Assembly (NCBI GenBank): GCA_964638815.1
Contig: CAZXBB010000143.1
Span: 1-49,338, forward strand
Direction: 5' to 3'
DNA from: CAZXBB01 sp964638815
Lineage (GTDB): Bacteria; Planctomycetota; Phycisphaerae; Phycisphaerales; SM1A02
Length of the DNA stretch: 49,338 nt
Positions 8,134 through 17,270 of the stretch are shown in pieces (positions within the stretch are counted from its first letter, which is position 1; every line of letters starts with the position of its first letter). Below the pieces are notes generated by a model. The model did not search any database. It worked only from the letters and a program-made list of their open reading frames with translations, and was not told where the DNA came from. Position numbers and translations under genes: made by a program.

Positions 8134-8675
8134 GCGACTCCCGGACGAACTCGCGGGAGCATCCCCGCTCGGTCGCCTTTCCGTACCTCGTGTGCGGCGC
8201 GCTCGCGGTGGGTGTCGTCGGCGTCGCCGCGACCGAGTCGCGCCAGGATCTCGAGCGGGCGGAACGCACGCTCCAGGTCGCGCGCGGACAGATCATGGTG
8301 GTGGCGCGGGCCGAGGAAGTCGCCGACGACATGCGCCGGCGCATCGGTGAGCTTCGGGCGGACCTGCATGACTACACGCATCTCGACACCGGATCGATGA
8401 CCGACGTGCTCGCGGCGGTCGTCGACGCCCTCCCCGAGGACGTGGTGCTCGACGGCATTCGGCTGGACCAGGCTCCCGGCGGCGTCCGGGCCGAGATCGC
8501 CGGCTTCGCCCGCACGGCGACCGCGCTCGCCGGCCTCCGGGACAACCTCGATCGGGCTTTCGCGTCCGCGCGGATCGCCCCCTATGAAGCGCGGGACACG
8601 GGGCAGGGCGAGCCCTTCCTCGCCAGCTTCACCATCGACACGATCGCGACGGCGCAGGCAGGCGTGGCCCCATGA
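8130..8675 (+). CDS. pilN: PilN-like inner-membrane assembly protein
   Basis: A 181-residue bitopic membrane protein. A hydrophobic span at about 15-32 is followed by a coiled-coil-prone helix (ESRQDLERAERTL onward) and a ferredoxin-like periplasmic domain containing LPEDVVLDGIRLDQ, as in PilN/GspL-C proteins. The GTG start overlaps the PilM stop by 4 bp and is preceded by GGGAGG at 8 bp. The PilM-like motif-bearing cytoplasmic tail is short and Arg/Ser-rich. It is expected to pair with the PilO-like protein downstream in the inner-membrane alignment complex. Confidence 0.78.
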   Translation: MSDSRTNSREHPRSVAFPYLVCGALAVGVVGVAATESRQDLERAERTLQVARGQIMVVARAEEVADDMRRRIGELRADLHDYTHLDTGSMTDVLAAVVDALPEDVVLDGIRLDQAPGGVRAEIAGFARTATALAGLRDNLDRAFASARIAPYEARDTGQGEPFLASFTIDTIATAQAGVAP

Positions 8676-9247
8676 CGCCGCGATCGCACCTCGTCATCGC
8701 GATCTGCGGCGCCCTGGTCGTGCTGATACTCGGCGCGTCGGTCCTCGTATGGCCGAACGACCAGCGGGCGCACGAAGTGCGCGACGACGTGAGGCGGCTG
8801 CGCGAGCTGTCAATGGCCGCCTCCAGCGTCACCGTTCGTCTCGAGGGGCTCGGGCGGGAGATGCAGCGGCTGCGCCGGCGGCACGGGGAGATCGTGCGCA
8901 TGATTCCGCCCGTGGCCGACGTGGATCATCTCGCCGACACGATGGACCGCGCGCTCGACGGTCACACGGTCTACGGGCCGACGATACGACCGGGGGCCGC
9001 GGGGCCGGCGATGCCCGGCTCGAGGTTATCGGAACAGGTGCTGCCGCTGCTCGTGGACATGGACGCGTCGCTCGATTCCATTTTCGATCTGCTCCACGGC
9101 GTGGAGTCGATGGAGCGGCTGGTCCGGGTGACCTCGCTGCGTGCCGAGGCCGATCGATTGGAGGAGCGCACCGGTGCGCCGATGCTGACCGCCACGATCG
9201 GACTCGAGCTCGTATTCGATCCGCCGACGACGGGGGAGGGTCTCTGA
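8672..9247 (+). CDS. PilO/GspM-like inner-membrane protein
   Basis: A 191-residue protein with one N-terminal membrane span (about 8-27), a basic helix with heptad-like spacing (LRELSMAASSVTVRLEGLG), and a periplasmic domain. Order and architecture match PilO/GspM, the partner of PilN in the alignment complex; the sequence itself is not strongly diagnostic. The ATG overlaps the stop of the PilN-like gene by 4 bp, so the two are coupled in translation. Confidence 0.7.
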   Translation: MTPRSHLVIAICGALVVLILGASVLVWPNDQRAHEVRDDVRRLRELSMAASSVTVRLEGLGREMQRLRRRHGEIVRMIPPVADVDHLADTMDRALDGHTVYGPTIRPGAAGPAMPGSRLSEQVLPLLVDMDASLDSIFDLLHGVESMERLVRVTSLRAEADRLEERTGAPMLTATIGLELVFDPPTTGEGL

Positions 9248-9248
9248 G

Positions 9249-9497
9249 ATGTCGAACACGATCCGACGCTGCTGGCATTCGCTCACGTGTGACCGCACGA
9301 GATGCAGCATCGCGATTGCGTTCGTCGCGGTCGGCCTGCTCTTCTGGGCCCGTCTGATCGTCATCCAGGACATGCCGCGCACCGCGGTGGCGGAGCCTGA
9401 GACGACGGCGGCGCCTGCGCCGCAGCCCGATTCGCCGGAAAGCGACGATCCCGACGTGGATGCGTCCGACGACGATCCCCAAAGCACCTCCGAATAA
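9249..9497 (+). CDS. Small membrane protein with acidic tail
   Basis: An 82-residue protein starting one base after the PilO-like gene stops. It has one membrane span (about 20-40) and a Pro/Asp-rich acidic C-terminal tail. It sits where pilus operons usually encode PilP, the lipoprotein linking PilN/O to the secretin, but has no lipobox and no PilP beta domain, so only a positional analogy can be made. Confidence 0.65.
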   Translation: MSNTIRRCWHSLTCDRTRCSIAIAFVAVGLLFWARLIVIQDMPRTAVAEPETTAAPAPQPDSPESDDPDVDASDDDPQSTSE

Positions 9498-9669
9498 CGC
9501 ATAAGCGCCCAGATCGACCAATGTCCCCGGTCGAACTGGCCGAAGACCAACACTGCTTCTGGTCCCGCCCGGCTCGGCGCCGCTTCGACGCGGCTTCCGG
9601 TCCAGGTTCCGGATCCGTCGCTTGCGAAACGCGAGCACTCGTACCAGCTCGCATACATGTGTAATCGAA

Positions 9670-9711
9670 CGGTGATCACGTCTGATAACGATCACCGCTC
9701 AGAACTTGACA
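9670..9711. promoter_or_regulatory. Palindrome plus TTGACA upstream of the secretin gene
   Basis: CGGTGATC (9670-9677) and GATCACCG (9690-9697) form a perfect 8-bp inverted repeat separated by 12 bp. A consensus -35 hexamer TTGACA follows at 9706-9711, but no good -10 is found at the right distance. It lies in the 265 bp gap before the secretin gene and may be an operator or an internal promoter. Confidence 0.4.
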
Positions 9712-9762
9712 TCGAACCGCCCCAGGGGGCCGAGATCAGGTGACGCAGGAGTACACCCGACC

Positions 9763-12306
9763 ATGAACGCGAAGAACTGGATTCAGAACGGTCGTAAGCT
9801 GGGGCGCATCGGGCTCGTTTGCGCCGCCGTCACGTGCGCCGCTCCCGTCGTCGCACAGAACGATCAGGCCGTCGAGGTCACCGACTACGGTACCGTGACC
9901 CTCGCGGTGCAGGACACCGACCTGGCTCAGGTCCTGGAGATGCTCTCCATCCAGAGCCAGAAGAACATCATCACGTCGAAGAACGTCTCCGCGACGATCT
10001 CCGCGAACCTGTACGACGTGACCTTCTACGAGGCGCTCGACGCGATCCTCAAGGTCAACGGCTACGACTACGTGGAGGAAGGCAACTTCATCTACATCTA
10101 CACGCAGGCCGAGATGGAGGCCATCGAAGCCTCGACCCGGAAGACCGAGAGCCGGATCTTCAAGCTCAACAACCTCTCGGCGACCGACGCCTCCGAGCTC
10201 ATCGCCCCGCTTCTCAGCGAACAGGGCCGGAGCTCGTTCCGCGGCGACGTCCAGCCGGGCATCGAGACCGACACGTCGGACGTCGGCCAGGACAACTGGG
10301 CGTTCGGCGCCATGCTGGTCGTCAACGACTTCCAGGGCAACCTCGATGCGATCGCGTCGCTGCTGGAGGACCTCGACGTCTCGCCGAAGCAGGTCCTCAT
10401 CGAGGCGACGATCCTCCAGACGCAACTCGACGAGAGCAACGCGTTCGGCATCGACTTCAGCGTGCTCGGCAACGTCGACTTCACCGATCTTGCCAACCCG
10501 CTGTCGGGCGTGAACAACCTGCTGTCCGGAAGTGACCAGGCGGCCGGCGGCTTCCAGCCCGCGGACAACAAGGCGCTGATCGGCGGGACGACCGTCGGCG
10601 GCACGGCCGGTCCGGGCGGCCTGAAGATCGGCATCGTCAAGGACGACATCTCGGTCTTTCTGCGCGTCCTGGACGAGGTCACCGACGCCGTCGTCCTCGC
10701 GCGTCCGAAGCTCATGTGCCTCAACCGGCAGCGGGCCGAGGTCCTCGTCGGCCGCCGGGTCGGCTACCTGTCGTCAACCGCGACGGAGACGAGCACGACG
10801 CAGACGGTCGAGTTCCTCGACACGGGCATCAACCTGATGTTCCGTCCGTTCATCTCCGCGAACAACATGATCCGCATCGAGATGTCGCCCAGCGTGTCGG
10901 AGGCGTTCCTCCGCAACATCACGAACCAGGCCGGTCAGACCGTCACGATTCCCGACGAGCTGACGAACGAGCTGACGACGAACGTCCGGATTCAGGACGG
11001 TCACACGCTGGTTCTCGGTGGTCTGTTCCGCGAATCGACGAACATCACGCGTCGCCAGGTTCCGCTGCTTGGCGATATCCCGATCCTCGGCAACGCCTTC
11101 CGCGGCCAGGACGATCGCGTCGACCGTGACGAGATCATGTTCCTCATCACGCCGACGATCCTGCACGACGAGGAAGTGTGGGCGCTGGGTGACGAGACGC
11201 AGAAGTACGCCGAGGCGGTGCAGGTGGGCGCCCGCAAGGGTCTGCTTCCCTTCAGCCAGGAGAAGACCAGCGAGCAGCAGAACGCCCGCGCCCTCGAGGC
11301 GTTCAATGCAGGTGACCACGACCTCGCGCTGTTCCACATCAACAATTCGCTCCGCATCAACCCGAACCAGCCGGAGATCGTCCGGTTCCGCGACCGGATC
11401 ACGGGCACGAAGTCGATGCCGCACGAGCGCAGCATCCTCAACCGCGTGTACCGGGAGCAAATGGGCACGCTGCCGGTGCTGGGATCCGGTGCGCCGGGGC
11501 ACATGAAGCCCGTGACCACCGAGGCGGCCTGGAGCGATCCGGCGACCGGTTCGAAGGTCGGCGTCATGTCGGACGGGACGCACGGCGATTTCTCCTTTGA
11601 CCGCGCCGCCTCGGACGGCATGACGTCCTTCGAAGACCCCGCGGCGTTCGACACCACGGGCTCGTTCGACGGCACGACATCGTTCGAGACGCCGACCACG
11701 GACTTCAGCGAGTCGTTCACCGACGAGGTGTTCGAGAACAACGACGTGATCGAGGGCACCACGGCGGTCGTGGAGCCGCCCGTCGCGATGGAGCGCCCGC
11801 TCTTCGAGGAGACGGCGTTCGAGACGCCGGCCTCCGGGTCGGCGCCGCGTCGTCAGCCCGCGCCGACCCCGGCGAGCGAGCCGACACCCGTGATGTACCC
11901 GTTGGTCGAGGTCGGGTCGAACACGCGGGACGGCGGCCGTCTGCACCCGCCGATCACCGACCTCGCGTCCGGGGGCTCGTTCAGCGTCACCCCGGCCGGC
12001 GCGGCCGGCACGCCGACGGCGACCGGCTTCATCGGCATCGACGCCACGGGTGGTCCCGCGGGCACGAGCACCACGCTGGTGTCCGATCACGGCGTCGCGC
12101 CGGCCGCGGTCGTGACCGCCGACGACGACCGGTTCGTCGATCGTTTCATCAGCGAGTACTTCTCGGGACTCGGCCTCACGAACCTCTCGCCGTACGACAG
12201 GGCCGACACCGCGCAGACGCACGAGGGCAGCACGCCCTTCGCGACCTTCGACGACATCGTCGAGACGAGCACCGGCGATTCGAACGCCGACGACAACCAG
12301 GACTGA
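9763..12306 (+). CDS. GspD/PilQ-family secretin with C-terminal extension
   Basis: An 847-residue outer-membrane channel protein. It has a signal peptide (about 1-31), an N0/STN-like domain (about 45-120) beginning VTLAVQDTDLAQVLEML, an N-domain with GAMLVVNDFQGNLDAIA, and the secretin core (about 280-475) with its hallmark VPLLGDIPILGNAF. After the core, residues of about 510-570 look like a TPR pair, and the remaining roughly 270 residues are low-complexity, rich in Thr, Ser, Phe and Pro. This extension is unusual for secretins. CAGGAG lies about 10 bp before the chosen ATG. The protein is expected to form the outer-membrane pore for the pilus or secretion system encoded upstream. Confidence 0.93.
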   Translation: MNAKNWIQNGRKLGRIGLVCAAVTCAAPVVAQNDQAVEVTDYGTVTLAVQDTDLAQVLEMLSIQSQKNIITSKNVSATISANLYDVTFYEALDAILKVNGYDYVEEGNFIYIYTQAEMEAIEASTRKTESRIFKLNNLSATDASELIAPLLSEQGRSSFRGDVQPGIETDTSDVGQDNWAFGAMLVVNDFQGNLDAIASLLEDLDVSPKQVLIEATILQTQLDESNAFGIDFSVLGNVDFTDLANPLSGVNNLLSGSDQAAGGFQPADNKALIGGTTVGGTAGPGGLKIGIVKDDISVFLRVLDEVTDAVVLARPKLMCLNRQRAEVLVGRRVGYLSSTATETSTTQTVEFLDTGINLMFRPFISANNMIRIEMSPSVSEAFLRNITNQAGQTVTIPDELTNELTTNVRIQDGHTLVLGGLFRESTNITRRQVPLLGDIPILGNAFRGQDDRVDRDEIMFLITPTILHDEEVWALGDETQKYAEAVQVGARKGLLPFSQEKTSEQQNARALEAFNAGDHDLALFHINNSLRINPNQPEIVRFRDRITGTKSMPHERSILNRVYREQMGTLPVLGSGAPGHMKPVTTEAAWSDPATGSKVGVMSDGTHGDFSFDRAASDGMTSFEDPAAFDTTGSFDGTTSFETPTTDFSESFTDEVFENNDVIEGTTAVVEPPVAMERPLFEETAFETPASGSAPRRQPAPTPASEPTPVMYPLVEVGSNTRDGGRLHPPITDLASGGSFSVTPAGAAGTPTATGFIGIDATGGPAGTSTTLVSDHGVAPAAVVTADDDRFVDRFISEYFSGLGLTNLSPYDRADTAQTHEGSTPFATFDDIVETSTGDSNADDNQD

Positions 12307-12337
12307 ATCGCCCGTCGTTCGAGACAGAGAGCAAACC

Positions 12338-13576
12338 ATGAAGACCCGATCGATCATCGTTACCCTGACCGCCGTCGCCGCCGCCAGCATGGGGGGATGC
12401 GGCGGACCCACGCAGGCCGGTCTCGACGCTCGCACCGACGCGCGGGACCGCATCAACGCGTTCACGGCGCAGTTCACGTACGACCAGGCCAGGCAGGACT
12501 ACCGGTCCGGTCAGCTGGAGCGTGCGCTGCGGAACGTCAACGCCGCGATCGGCGAGTCGCCCGACATCCCCGAGTACTGGCTGCTCCAGGGCCAGATCTA
12601 CCTCGAGATGAACGATCTCGAGGAAGCGATGTCGTCGTTGGAGACGGCCATCGGCCTGGACGAGAAGCTCGCGGAAGCGCACTACTTCGCCGGCATCATC
12701 CTTCAGCGGTGGTCCGACGATGAGCCTGCGTACCAGCATTACCTCAGGGCCTACGAGGCCGAGCCCGACCGGGTGCACTACCTCATGGCGACCGCCGAGG
12801 CACTGATCGCCCTCGGCGAGTTCGACGCGGCGCGCGCGATCGTCCTCGAGAAGCTGACCTACTTCGAGCACAACGCCGCTCTGCGCCACCTGCTCGGCCA
12901 GATCTCGCTGCTCGAGGGCGACCCGACGACGGCGGCGCGGCTCTACGAGGAGTCGCTGCTGCTCAATCCGGAGAACGTGCCGCTGCTCGAGGAGCTCGCC
13001 TGGGTCCAGTACGACGCCGGTCTCTACGGCAAGTGCTACGAGAGCGTGATCGAACTGAAGCAGCGCTCCGAGGTGAAGCGTTTCGACCTGCTCCACCTCG
13101 AGGCCCGTTGCCTGGTGATCCTCGGCCGGGCCAGGGACGCGCACGAGGCGTACCGCGAGCTCGTGCGGGAGCGTCCGGCGAGCGAGGCGCTCTGGATCGA
13201 ATTCGGCACGCTGGCGTGGAAGGTCGGCGATTACCGGCGGCTCGCGGAGTGCAGCGTGCGGACGATCGACATCGCCCCGGAGCGCTTCGAAGGCTACATG
13301 CTCAAGGGCGTCTACGAGCGCAACCGCGGCCGGACGGACGACGCCATCGCTCTCCTGAGCGAGGCCGCGGGCCGTGCGACCACCTCCCCGGTTCCGCACC
13401 TCCTGCTGGGTCGCACGCTCGAGCAGGTCGGGCGCATGCGCGAGGCGTACGACGCCTACGGCAGCGCGCTCACGATCGACCCCGATAACGCCGAGGCGCG
13501 TTCCATGCGGACCGCCGTCGAACAGAAGATGCACATCGCGACGGTCGAGACCGACGCCGACGCGGACATGGAATAG
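12338..13576 (+). CDS. TPR lipoprotein
   Basis: A 412-residue protein with a lipoprotein-type signal (hydrophobic segment ending SMGGC, Cys21) and TPR helices covering most of the sequence, for example YWLLQGQIYLEMNDLEEAM and HLLLGRTLEQVGRMREAYD. In pilus systems such proteins (PilF/TadD-like) help the secretin reach and assemble in the outer membrane, and its position 31 bp after the secretin gene agrees with this; the role is inferred. No enzyme domain is seen. Confidence 0.87.
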   Translation: MKTRSIIVTLTAVAAASMGGCGGPTQAGLDARTDARDRINAFTAQFTYDQARQDYRSGQLERALRNVNAAIGESPDIPEYWLLQGQIYLEMNDLEEAMSSLETAIGLDEKLAEAHYFAGIILQRWSDDEPAYQHYLRAYEAEPDRVHYLMATAEALIALGEFDAARAIVLEKLTYFEHNAALRHLLGQISLLEGDPTTAARLYEESLLLNPENVPLLEELAWVQYDAGLYGKCYESVIELKQRSEVKRFDLLHLEARCLVILGRARDAHEAYRELVRERPASEALWIEFGTLAWKVGDYRRLAECSVRTIDIAPERFEGYMLKGVYERNRGRTDDAIALLSEAAGRATTSPVPHLLLGRTLEQVGRMREAYDAYGSALTIDPDNAEARSMRTAVEQKMHIATVETDADADME

Positions 13577-13678
13577 GCCCCGCAAGGGGCCGCGAGGCGA
13601 CCGCCGTTGCGGCGGAGTGCGGCGCGGTGGTGCACCCAGGGAAGGGTCACCGCGCCGCACGATCCGGAGGAGGGGACG

Positions 13679-15115
13679 GTGGCGGAGGGAAGGAGCCCCA
13701 TACTGTTCGTGTGGATGGCGCTGACCGCGCTCGCGGCCGTCGCTGGCGCCACGGCGCTGCTCGCCCCGGCGAGCGCGACGGCCTCGACGCTCGGGATCGC
13801 CGGCGCGATGACCCTGATCTTCGCCGTGCTGATCCTGCCGCTCGCCAGGGGGCTCGACCGGTTCATCCGCACGTGGCGGTCGCACGTCGAGGCCGTGGCC
13901 CGCGGCGCGTCGTTCGACCCGCCGCGCCCGCCGCGCAGCGTGCGCTCGATCGTCGAGCCGATCAACCGGGCGCTCATGGTGCTCCAGCGACGCGGGAACG
14001 AGCTTGCGGTCGCCCGGGACGAAGCGGAGACGCGTCTCACGCTCGAGCGGGCGGACCGCCGGATCCTCCGGGCGGCGCTCGACCTGGTCCGGGAGGGCGT
14101 CGTCGTGACCGGCGCCGAAGACCGGGTCCGACACATGAACCGATCCGCGGCCGCCATGCTCGGAACCGATCCCCGTTCCGCGCGGCAACGCGCGATCGGC
14201 GAGTTCGGCGTACCGGGCCTGGCTGACCTCGCCGCGCGGGTGACGGCCGACGACTCACTCGAGCAGAACGTGGAGCTGCCGGCAGCCGACGCGGACGGCG
14301 ATCGGGTGTTCAGCATCACCGTGACCGGTCTGCGCGACGACCACGATGAGCCGGAGGCGAAGGTGACGCTCCTGCGGGACGCGGCGTCCGCGCCCGCCGG
14401 GCCGGACCTCAGCGGGGAGTTCGTCGCGCATGTGACGCACGAGCTGAGAACGCCGCTCACGTCGATTCGGGCGTACGTCGAGATGCTCCTCGACGGCGAC
14501 TTCAGGGACGAGGCAGCCCGGACGAGCTGCTACGAGACGATTCTCGAGGAGACGGACCGCCTCGCCCGCCTGATCGGCAACGTGCTCGATCTCAGCCGGC
14601 TCGAAGCCGGCCGGGTGGACATCGAGCGTCGGGCCGTCGACATCGGCACGCTCGTCACGCGCGCGGCCCACATCATCGGTCTCCAGGCGAACGCGAAGCA
14701 GATCACCCTTGAGACGTCGCTGCCCACATGTGCCCTCGTCGCGCAGGGGGACGCCGACATGCTCTACCAGGTCGTGCTGAACCTGGCGTCGAATGCGGTC
14801 AAGTACACGCGGCAGGGCGGCCACATCGTCCTCGCGGCGCACGCCGATCCGCTTGCGCGCAACATCGTCGTGTCGGTGACCGACAGCGGGCTCGGAATTC
14901 CCGCGGCAGACGTGCCGCACCTGTTCGACAAGTTCTACCGGATCAAGAGTCACCGCCGGGCAGCCGATGGAACCGGCATCGGGCTCAGCCTGTGCAAGCA
15001 CATCGTGGAATCCGTCCACGGTGGCCGGATCGATGTGCGTTCGACGAACGGCGTCGGATCGAAGTTCTCGTTCACGATTCCTGCGTGGGTCACCGGGCTG
15101 CGGGCGGCCGCATAG
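13679..15115 (+). CDS. Membrane sensor histidine kinase
   Basis: A 478-residue kinase. Two membrane spans lie near the N-terminus (about 8-30 and 35-55), followed by a HAMP-like linker, a PAS-like region (about 125-235; the phrase ILRAALDLVREGVVVTG starts it), a HisKA dimerisation domain with the phospho-histidine in AHVTHELRTPLTS, and a HATPase domain with N box NLASNAVKYT, G1 DSGLGIP and G2 GTGIGLSLC. The GTG start has a strong GGAGGAGGGG ribosome site. The response regulator gene follows after 9 bp, so the two very likely form a cognate pair that controls pilus or c-di-GMP output. Confidence 0.93.
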   Translation: MAEGRSPILFVWMALTALAAVAGATALLAPASATASTLGIAGAMTLIFAVLILPLARGLDRFIRTWRSHVEAVARGASFDPPRPPRSVRSIVEPINRALMVLQRRGNELAVARDEAETRLTLERADRRILRAALDLVREGVVVTGAEDRVRHMNRSAAAMLGTDPRSARQRAIGEFGVPGLADLAARVTADDSLEQNVELPAADADGDRVFSITVTGLRDDHDEPEAKVTLLRDAASAPAGPDLSGEFVAHVTHELRTPLTSIRAYVEMLLDGDFRDEAARTSCYETILEETDRLARLIGNVLDLSRLEAGRVDIERRAVDIGTLVTRAAHIIGLQANAKQITLETSLPTCALVAQGDADMLYQVVLNLASNAVKYTRQGGHIVLAAHADPLARNIVVSVTDSGLGIPAADVPHLFDKFYRIKSHRRAADGTGIGLSLCKHIVESVHGGRIDVRSTNGVGSKFSFTIPAWVTGLRAAA

Positions 15116-15124
15116 GAGCCAGGT

Positions 15125-15514
15125 ATGGCGCTGCCGAAGATCCTGATCGTCGACGACGAAGAGCACATCATCCACGTACTCTCGATGAAGCTGCGGAGCG
15201 CCGGGTACGAGGCACTCGTGGCCGCGGACGGCGAGCAGGGGTTCGAGATCGCGCGACGCGAGCTTCCGGCGCTCGTCGTCACGGACCTGAAGATGCCCGT
15301 GATGACCGGCCTCGAGCTGGGCCGCGCGCTCAAGGCGTGCCCCGAGACGTCGGCGATCCCGGTGCTCATTCTGACGGCGCGGGGGCACGCGATCGATCGC
15401 GATGCGCTGCGTGAGACCAACGTCTGTGCCGTAGTGGCCAAGCCGTTCAGCCCGCGATCGATGCTTCAGCGCATCCACAAGCTGCTCAGGAGCGAGCAGG
15501 CGGAGGCCGCGTGA
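15125..15514 (+). CDS. Single-domain response regulator
   Basis: A 129-residue CheY-like receiver without an output domain. It has the acidic pair in LIVDDEE, the phospho-acceptor Asp in VVTDLKMPVMTG, the conserved Thr in LILTARG and the Lys in VAKPF. It probably receives phosphate from the upstream kinase and acts by protein contact, plausibly on the HD-GYP protein, whose GTG start overlaps its stop by 4 bp. Confidence 0.93.
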   Translation: MALPKILIVDDEEHIIHVLSMKLRSAGYEALVAADGEQGFEIARRELPALVVTDLKMPVMTGLELGRALKACPETSAIPVLILTARGHAIDRDALRETNVCAVVAKPFSPRSMLQRIHKLLRSEQAEAA

Positions 15515-17196
15515 GCCCACGCCCGTCCTGCGCACCACGCGGGCACGACGCCGCCGGATGCCGCGATCGTTGGCGCAGCATCGGGCTCGTGCGCTTCACG
15601 TGCGACGGTCGTGGACGGGTGATCGATGCCCCCACTCGCGGCGACGACTGGTTGGCGGATCTCATCTGTCACGCGCCGATCACGCGCCGCGCGATCGAGG
15701 AAGCGGTGCGCACGTGGCGCGACGACACCGAGCCCGCTCGGTTCGAAGCCGTGCCCGGCCTCTGGATCGTGCCGATCCCGCCGGCGAGCGACGCGGAGTC
15801 GCCCTCACGTTACTCGCTCGTCGCGCTCCCGACCGCGGCGCTTCTCGAGACCGAGCACCTCGACGCGATGTGCCAGGGCGTGGGGCTCGACCGGGCGACG
15901 GCGCGGGCCCGCGTGGCGTCCCTGCCCCCCGTTCCCGACGGTGATATCGAGCGCGTCGCGGCGCTGGTGCGTCTCGCACACGACGAGCATCGCGCCGCCG
16001 AACGCAACTCGTCGGTGATCGCCAGCGTCAGCCAGGAGCTGGCCGGCTCGTACGAGAACATCAGCTTCCTCTACAAGATCAGCCAGAGCATGTCCGTCGT
16101 GGAGCGGCCGGAGATGTTCGTCTCGATCCTGTGCGACGAGCTGCTGGCCACGATTCCCTACGCCTGGGTCGCGGTCGTGCTCGGCGATCATCCGGCGCGC
16201 CTGAAGGAGCTCGCCGGTCGCTTCCTGTTCCGCGGTACCCCCGCGCAGCCGGAGCCGACGCTGCGCGGGCTCGCGCGGGAGCTGCTCGCCGGTGCGCCCG
16301 GCGGCGAAGCGCCGACCGGGTCCACGATGGTGATCGAGAAGGGAACACCGCTGTACGCGCGGTACGGCCTCTTCGGTCGCACTTCGCTCGCCCAACCCAT
16401 CCTCAGCGACGCCGGCCCGATCGGCCTCGTGATCGCCGGCGACAAGCAGGGGGAAGACAGCGTCGCGTCGTCCGTGGACATGAAGCTGCTCGAGGCGACG
16501 GCGGGCTACACGTCGATCTTCCTCGAGAACCGGGCCCTGTACGACGATCTGAACGCGACGTTCGTCGGCACCCTCGAGGCGCTCACGGCGTCGATCGACG
16601 CCAAGGATCGGTACACGTTCGGCCACTCCGAGCGCGTGGCGCATCTCACGCTCGAGCTCGCCCGCGCCGCCGGTCTCGACGAAGAGACCGTCTCGCGCAC
16701 GCACATCGCGGGTCTCGTGCACGACGTGGGAAAGATCGGTGTGCCCGAGTCGGTTCTGCTCAAGCCCGGCCGGCTGAGCGAGGCCGAGTTCGCCGAGATC
16801 AGGCGCCACCCGGAGATCGGCCACCGCATCCTCAAGGACATCCCCCAGTTCGGGGACATCCTCCCTGGCGTCCTCTGCCACCACGAACGCTGGGACGGTC
16901 GCGGCTACCCGAGCGGTCTCGCCGGAGCGGACATCCCGATCCTCGGCCGGCTCATCGCGCTTGCCGACTCGTTCGACGCGATGAGCTCCACGCGCACCTA
17001 CCGGGCGGAGATGGACCGCGCCGACGTACTCGCGGAGGTCCGCCGCTGCGCGGGCGCGCAGTTCGACCCGGACCTCGCGGCGATCTTCGTCGAGCTCGAC
17101 TTCACCGGGTTCGACCGGCTGGTGGCGCACCACCGCGAGCGCGCTCAACTGGCGGCGCAGCCAGCGTCACCCGTGAACCGAGCCGTCCCGCGATGA
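15511..17196 (+). CDS. GAF/HD-GYP cyclic-di-GMP phosphodiesterase
   Basis: A 561-residue cytoplasmic protein. The N-terminal roughly 170 residues resemble no domain I know. A GAF-like sensory domain covers about 175-355, and the C-terminal HD-GYP domain (about 360-545) has HSERVAHLTLELA, GLVHDVGKIGVPE (metal-binding HD), HPEIG, HHERWDGRGYP (the GYP motif) and ALADSFDAM. HD-GYP domains hydrolyse c-di-GMP. The gene closes the plus-strand cluster, coupled to the response regulator by a 4-bp overlap. All key metal residues that can be seen are intact, so it should be active. Confidence 0.93.
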   Translation: MSPRPSCAPRGHDAAGCRDRWRSIGLVRFTCDGRGRVIDAPTRGDDWLADLICHAPITRRAIEEAVRTWRDDTEPARFEAVPGLWIVPIPPASDAESPSRYSLVALPTAALLETEHLDAMCQGVGLDRATARARVASLPPVPDGDIERVAALVRLAHDEHRAAERNSSVIASVSQELAGSYENISFLYKISQSMSVVERPEMFVSILCDELLATIPYAWVAVVLGDHPARLKELAGRFLFRGTPAQPEPTLRGLARELLAGAPGGEAPTGSTMVIEKGTPLYARYGLFGRTSLAQPILSDAGPIGLVIAGDKQGEDSVASSVDMKLLEATAGYTSIFLENRALYDDLNATFVGTLEALTASIDAKDRYTFGHSERVAHLTLELARAAGLDEETVSRTHIAGLVHDVGKIGVPESVLLKPGRLSEAEFAEIRRHPEIGHRILKDIPQFGDILPGVLCHHERWDGRGYPSGLAGADIPILGRLIALADSFDAMSSTRTYRAEMDRADVLAEVRRCAGAQFDPDLAAIFVELDFTGFDRLVAHHRERAQLAAQPASPVNRAVPR

Positions 17197-17233
17197 TCGG
17201 GCTCAGGCGACGTTGAACTCCTGACTCGGGCCT

Positions 17234-17258
17234 CGCCCGCCGGACGGTCCGCTTCATG
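17234..17258. repeat. 25-bp dispersed repeat, copy A
   Basis: A 25-base sequence beginning CGCCCGCCGGACGGTCC and ending CTTCATG recurs at 41673-41697 with one mismatch. Here it lies between the HD-GYP gene and msrC. No function is known. Confidence 0.65.
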
Positions 17259-17270
17259 TAGCATGGACCC

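Noticed and set aside
10774..14188. Two long minus-strand open frames over the secretin, TPR and kinase genes
   Set aside because: Antisense to conserved protein motifs; no recognisable domain and skewed Arg/Val composition.
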